Origin: Rhodobacterales bacterium UBA7416
Lineage (GTDB): Bacteria; Pseudomonadota; Alphaproteobacteria; Rhodobacterales; Rhodobacteraceae
DNA: 6,651 bases
NCBI GenBank assembly: GCA_002469545.1
Contig: DKMK01000039.1
Span: 1 to 6,651, forward strand
Direction of reading: 5' to 3'
Shown here: positions 5,321 through 6,651 of the stretch, piece after piece
How the letters are laid out: each line of letters begins with the position of its first letter
Position numbering within the stretch: the stretch's first letter is position 1
The notes under the pieces: generated by a model
What the model was told of the DNA's origin: nothing
The model's input: only the letters and a program-made list of their open reading frames with translations
Database searches by the model: none
Made by a program: the position numbers and the translations under genes

Positions 5321-6651
5321 ATGGCACGACGCGCACGACAATCCCGAAGCCGAGAGGCCGCAGTCTCTGGTGTTGCCTCGTCCCCTTATATTCAACGGAG
5401 CATACCATTTTACGATGTGTTGGACGAAGATCAGCTTGAAAAGCTTGAGGCTCAGGTCGATTGGATTTTGGAGGATGTCGGAATCGCATTTCGCGATGAT
5501 CCAGAATCCATTGCCCTGTGGAAGAAGGAAGGCGCCAAGGTTGAGGGTGACATTGTTCGTGCACCTGCTGATTGGATTCGTTCGCTTTGCGCCAAAGCAC
5601 CAAGTGAGTTTAAACAACTGGCGCGAAATCCCGAACGCTCGGTTATGATTGGTGGAAACAATCAAGTTTTTGCACCAATTTATGGTGCGCCGTTTGTGCG
5701 CGATCTTAAAGGTGGGCGGCGATATGGTGACATGGCGGCGTTTAATGATTTGGTAAAACTGACCTATATGCACCCCAATTTGCATCACGGTGGCTTTGTT
5801 ACCTGTGAACCATGTGATGTGCCCGTCAGTAAGCGTCATTTAGATATGTTGTATTCTCATATGACATTGTCCGACAAACCGCATCTTGGCGCGATCACAG
5901 AGATGAGCCGCGCTCAGGACAGTGTTGATATGGCCGAGATCATCTTTGGTTCCGATGTCATGGCAGAAAATTGCGTGATCATGGGCAATGTGAATACCAA
6001 CTCGCCGTTGTTGGTTGATAAAGTTGTGACGGAAGCGGCCCGTGTTTATTCCACGCGTGGACAAGGAATGGTCGTTGTACCATTCATTTTATCTGGTGCG
6101 ATGGGACCTGTTTCAACTGCGGCATCTGTTGCACAAGCGATGGCAGAGGCCATGATGGTGTGTGCTTATGTGCAACTGTTGCGCCCGGGTGCGCCGTTTG
6201 TATTGGGAAACTTTCTGTCATCGATGTCACTCAAAACCGGTGCGCCAACATTTGGCATGCCAGAACCCATTGTTTCAAACTATGCGATTGGGCAACTGGC
6301 CAGACGCGCTGGATTACCGTTGCGTTGTGGTGGATCGCTGACCGCATCAAAAATAGAAGACGCGCAGGCGGCATATGAAAGTGCGGATTCAATGCATTCT
6401 ACGATGCTGGCTGGTGCAAATTTTGTTTTGCATTCGGCGGGTTGGCTGGAAGGCGGGTTATGCACTGGGTATGAAAAACTAATTATGGATGCTGATCGCT
6501 TGGGTAGCTACCAAAAGGTACTGGGCGAAGGGCTTGATGTGTCTGATGAAGCCATGGCGCGTGATGCCTATGGCGAGGTCGAAGCTGGTGGGCATTTCCT
6601 TGGCTGTGGCCATACAATGCGTAATTACAAAACCGCCTTTTATGATCCAAA
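5321..6651 (+). CDS. Trimethylamine methyltransferase (MttB) family protein, non-pyrrolysine type, 3' partial
   Basis: The frame is open for 443 codons and leaves the window before its stop. Family members are usually about 500 residues, so roughly the last tenth is missing. Archaeal MttB moves a methyl group from trimethylamine to a corrinoid protein and needs pyrrolysine encoded by an in-frame TAG. Here no TAG interrupts the frame, so this belongs to the widespread non-pyrrolysine branch, of which the characterised MtgB acts on glycine betaine. Recognisable segments are a basic N-terminus (1-12), IPFYDVLDEDQLEKLE (28-43), GIAFRDDPE (54-62), FAPIYGAPFVRDLKGGRRYG (117-136), CEPCDVPVSKRHLDM (162-176), CVIMGNVNTNSPLLVD (218-233), VPFILSGAMGPVSTAASVAQ (253-272), GNFLSSMSLKTGAPTFGMPE (296-315), TASKIEDAQAAYE (341-353) and GGHFLGCGHTMRNYKTAFYD (423-442). 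It is probably cytoplasmic. No cognate corrinoid protein lies in the window. Substrate is unknown; a quaternary or tertiary amine such as a betaine is inference from the family and from the divergent LysR regulator. Confidence 0.93.
   Translation, partial: MARRARQSRSREAAVSGVASSPYIQRSIPFYDVLDEDQLEKLEAQVDWILEDVGIAFRDDPESIALWKKEGAKVEGDIVRAPADWIRSLCAKAPSEFKQLARNPERSVMIGGNNQVFAPIYGAPFVRDLKGGRRYGDMAAFNDLVKLTYMHPNLHHGGFVTCEPCDVPVSKRHLDMLYSHMTLSDKPHLGAITEMSRAQDSVDMAEIIFGSDVMAENCVIMGNVNTNSPLLVDKVVTEAARVYSTRGQGMVVVPFILSGAMGPVSTAASVAQAMAEAMMVCAYVQLLRPGAPFVLGNFLSSMSLKTGAPTFGMPEPIVSNYAIGQLARRAGLPLRCGGSLTASKIEDAQAAYESADSMHSTMLAGANFVLHSAGWLEGGLCTGYEKLIMDADRLGSYQKVLGEGLDVSDEAMARDAYGEVEAGGHFLGCGHTMRNYKTAFYDP

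Noticed and set aside
5255..5839. 194-codon reading frame on the - strand.
   Set aside because: It lies antisense to the clearly conserved MttB-family gene and crosses its promoter region. The translation shows no recognisable family and looks like a frame shadow.
1..6651. Mobile element, defence system, CRISPR array, tRNA or other unusual system.
   Set aside because: No transposase, integrase, repeat array, terminal repeats or RNA gene signature is visible. All large frames belong to well-known chromosomal families.

Overview
The window is an ordinary stretch of alphaproteobacterial chromosome. Gene content and order suggest a marine Rhodobacterales or Roseobacter-like organism. The evidence is the tight lgt / MidA-type methyltransferase / pgeF operon, an Lrp/AsnC regulator divergent from trxB, and a GcvA-like LysR regulator divergent from a trimethylamine methyltransferase (MttB) family gene. 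By eye the base composition is moderate to slightly AT-rich, which would fit one of the lower-GC members of that group. Taxonomy is inferred from family resemblance and synteny only. No search was run.

Region 1 (1-2702, + strand) is a three-gene operon with two 4-base ATGA overlaps. It holds lgt (lipoprotein diacylglyceryl transferase, missing only the first two bases of its probable ATG), a class I SAM-dependent methyltransferase of the MidA/NDUFAF7 family, and pgeF (YfiH/laccase-domain peptidoglycan editing factor). Region 2 (2692-4272) has an Lrp/AsnC regulator on the - strand, which overlaps the pgeF 3' end by 11 bases. A 162-base AT-rich divergent spacer with several small repeats follows, then trxB on the + strand. 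Region 3 (4273-6651) starts with a long imperfect hairpin at the trxB/lysR convergent junction. It continues with a LysR regulator (- strand), a 96-base divergent spacer, and an MttB-superfamily methyltransferase gene (+ strand) that runs off the right edge.

The genes form three functional groups. The first concerns envelope maturation and respiratory-complex assembly (lgt, MidA-like, pgeF). The second is thiol redox homeostasis (trxB) next to an amino-acid-type regulator. The third is a probable quaternary-amine demethylation locus with its own LysR regulator. There are no RNA genes, mobile elements, CRISPR arrays or defence genes. I found no previously undescribed system. The points most worth checking are the non-pyrrolysine MttB homologue with its divergent LysR regulator, the strand-asymmetric hairpin between trxB and lysR, and the repeats in the lrp-trxB spacer.
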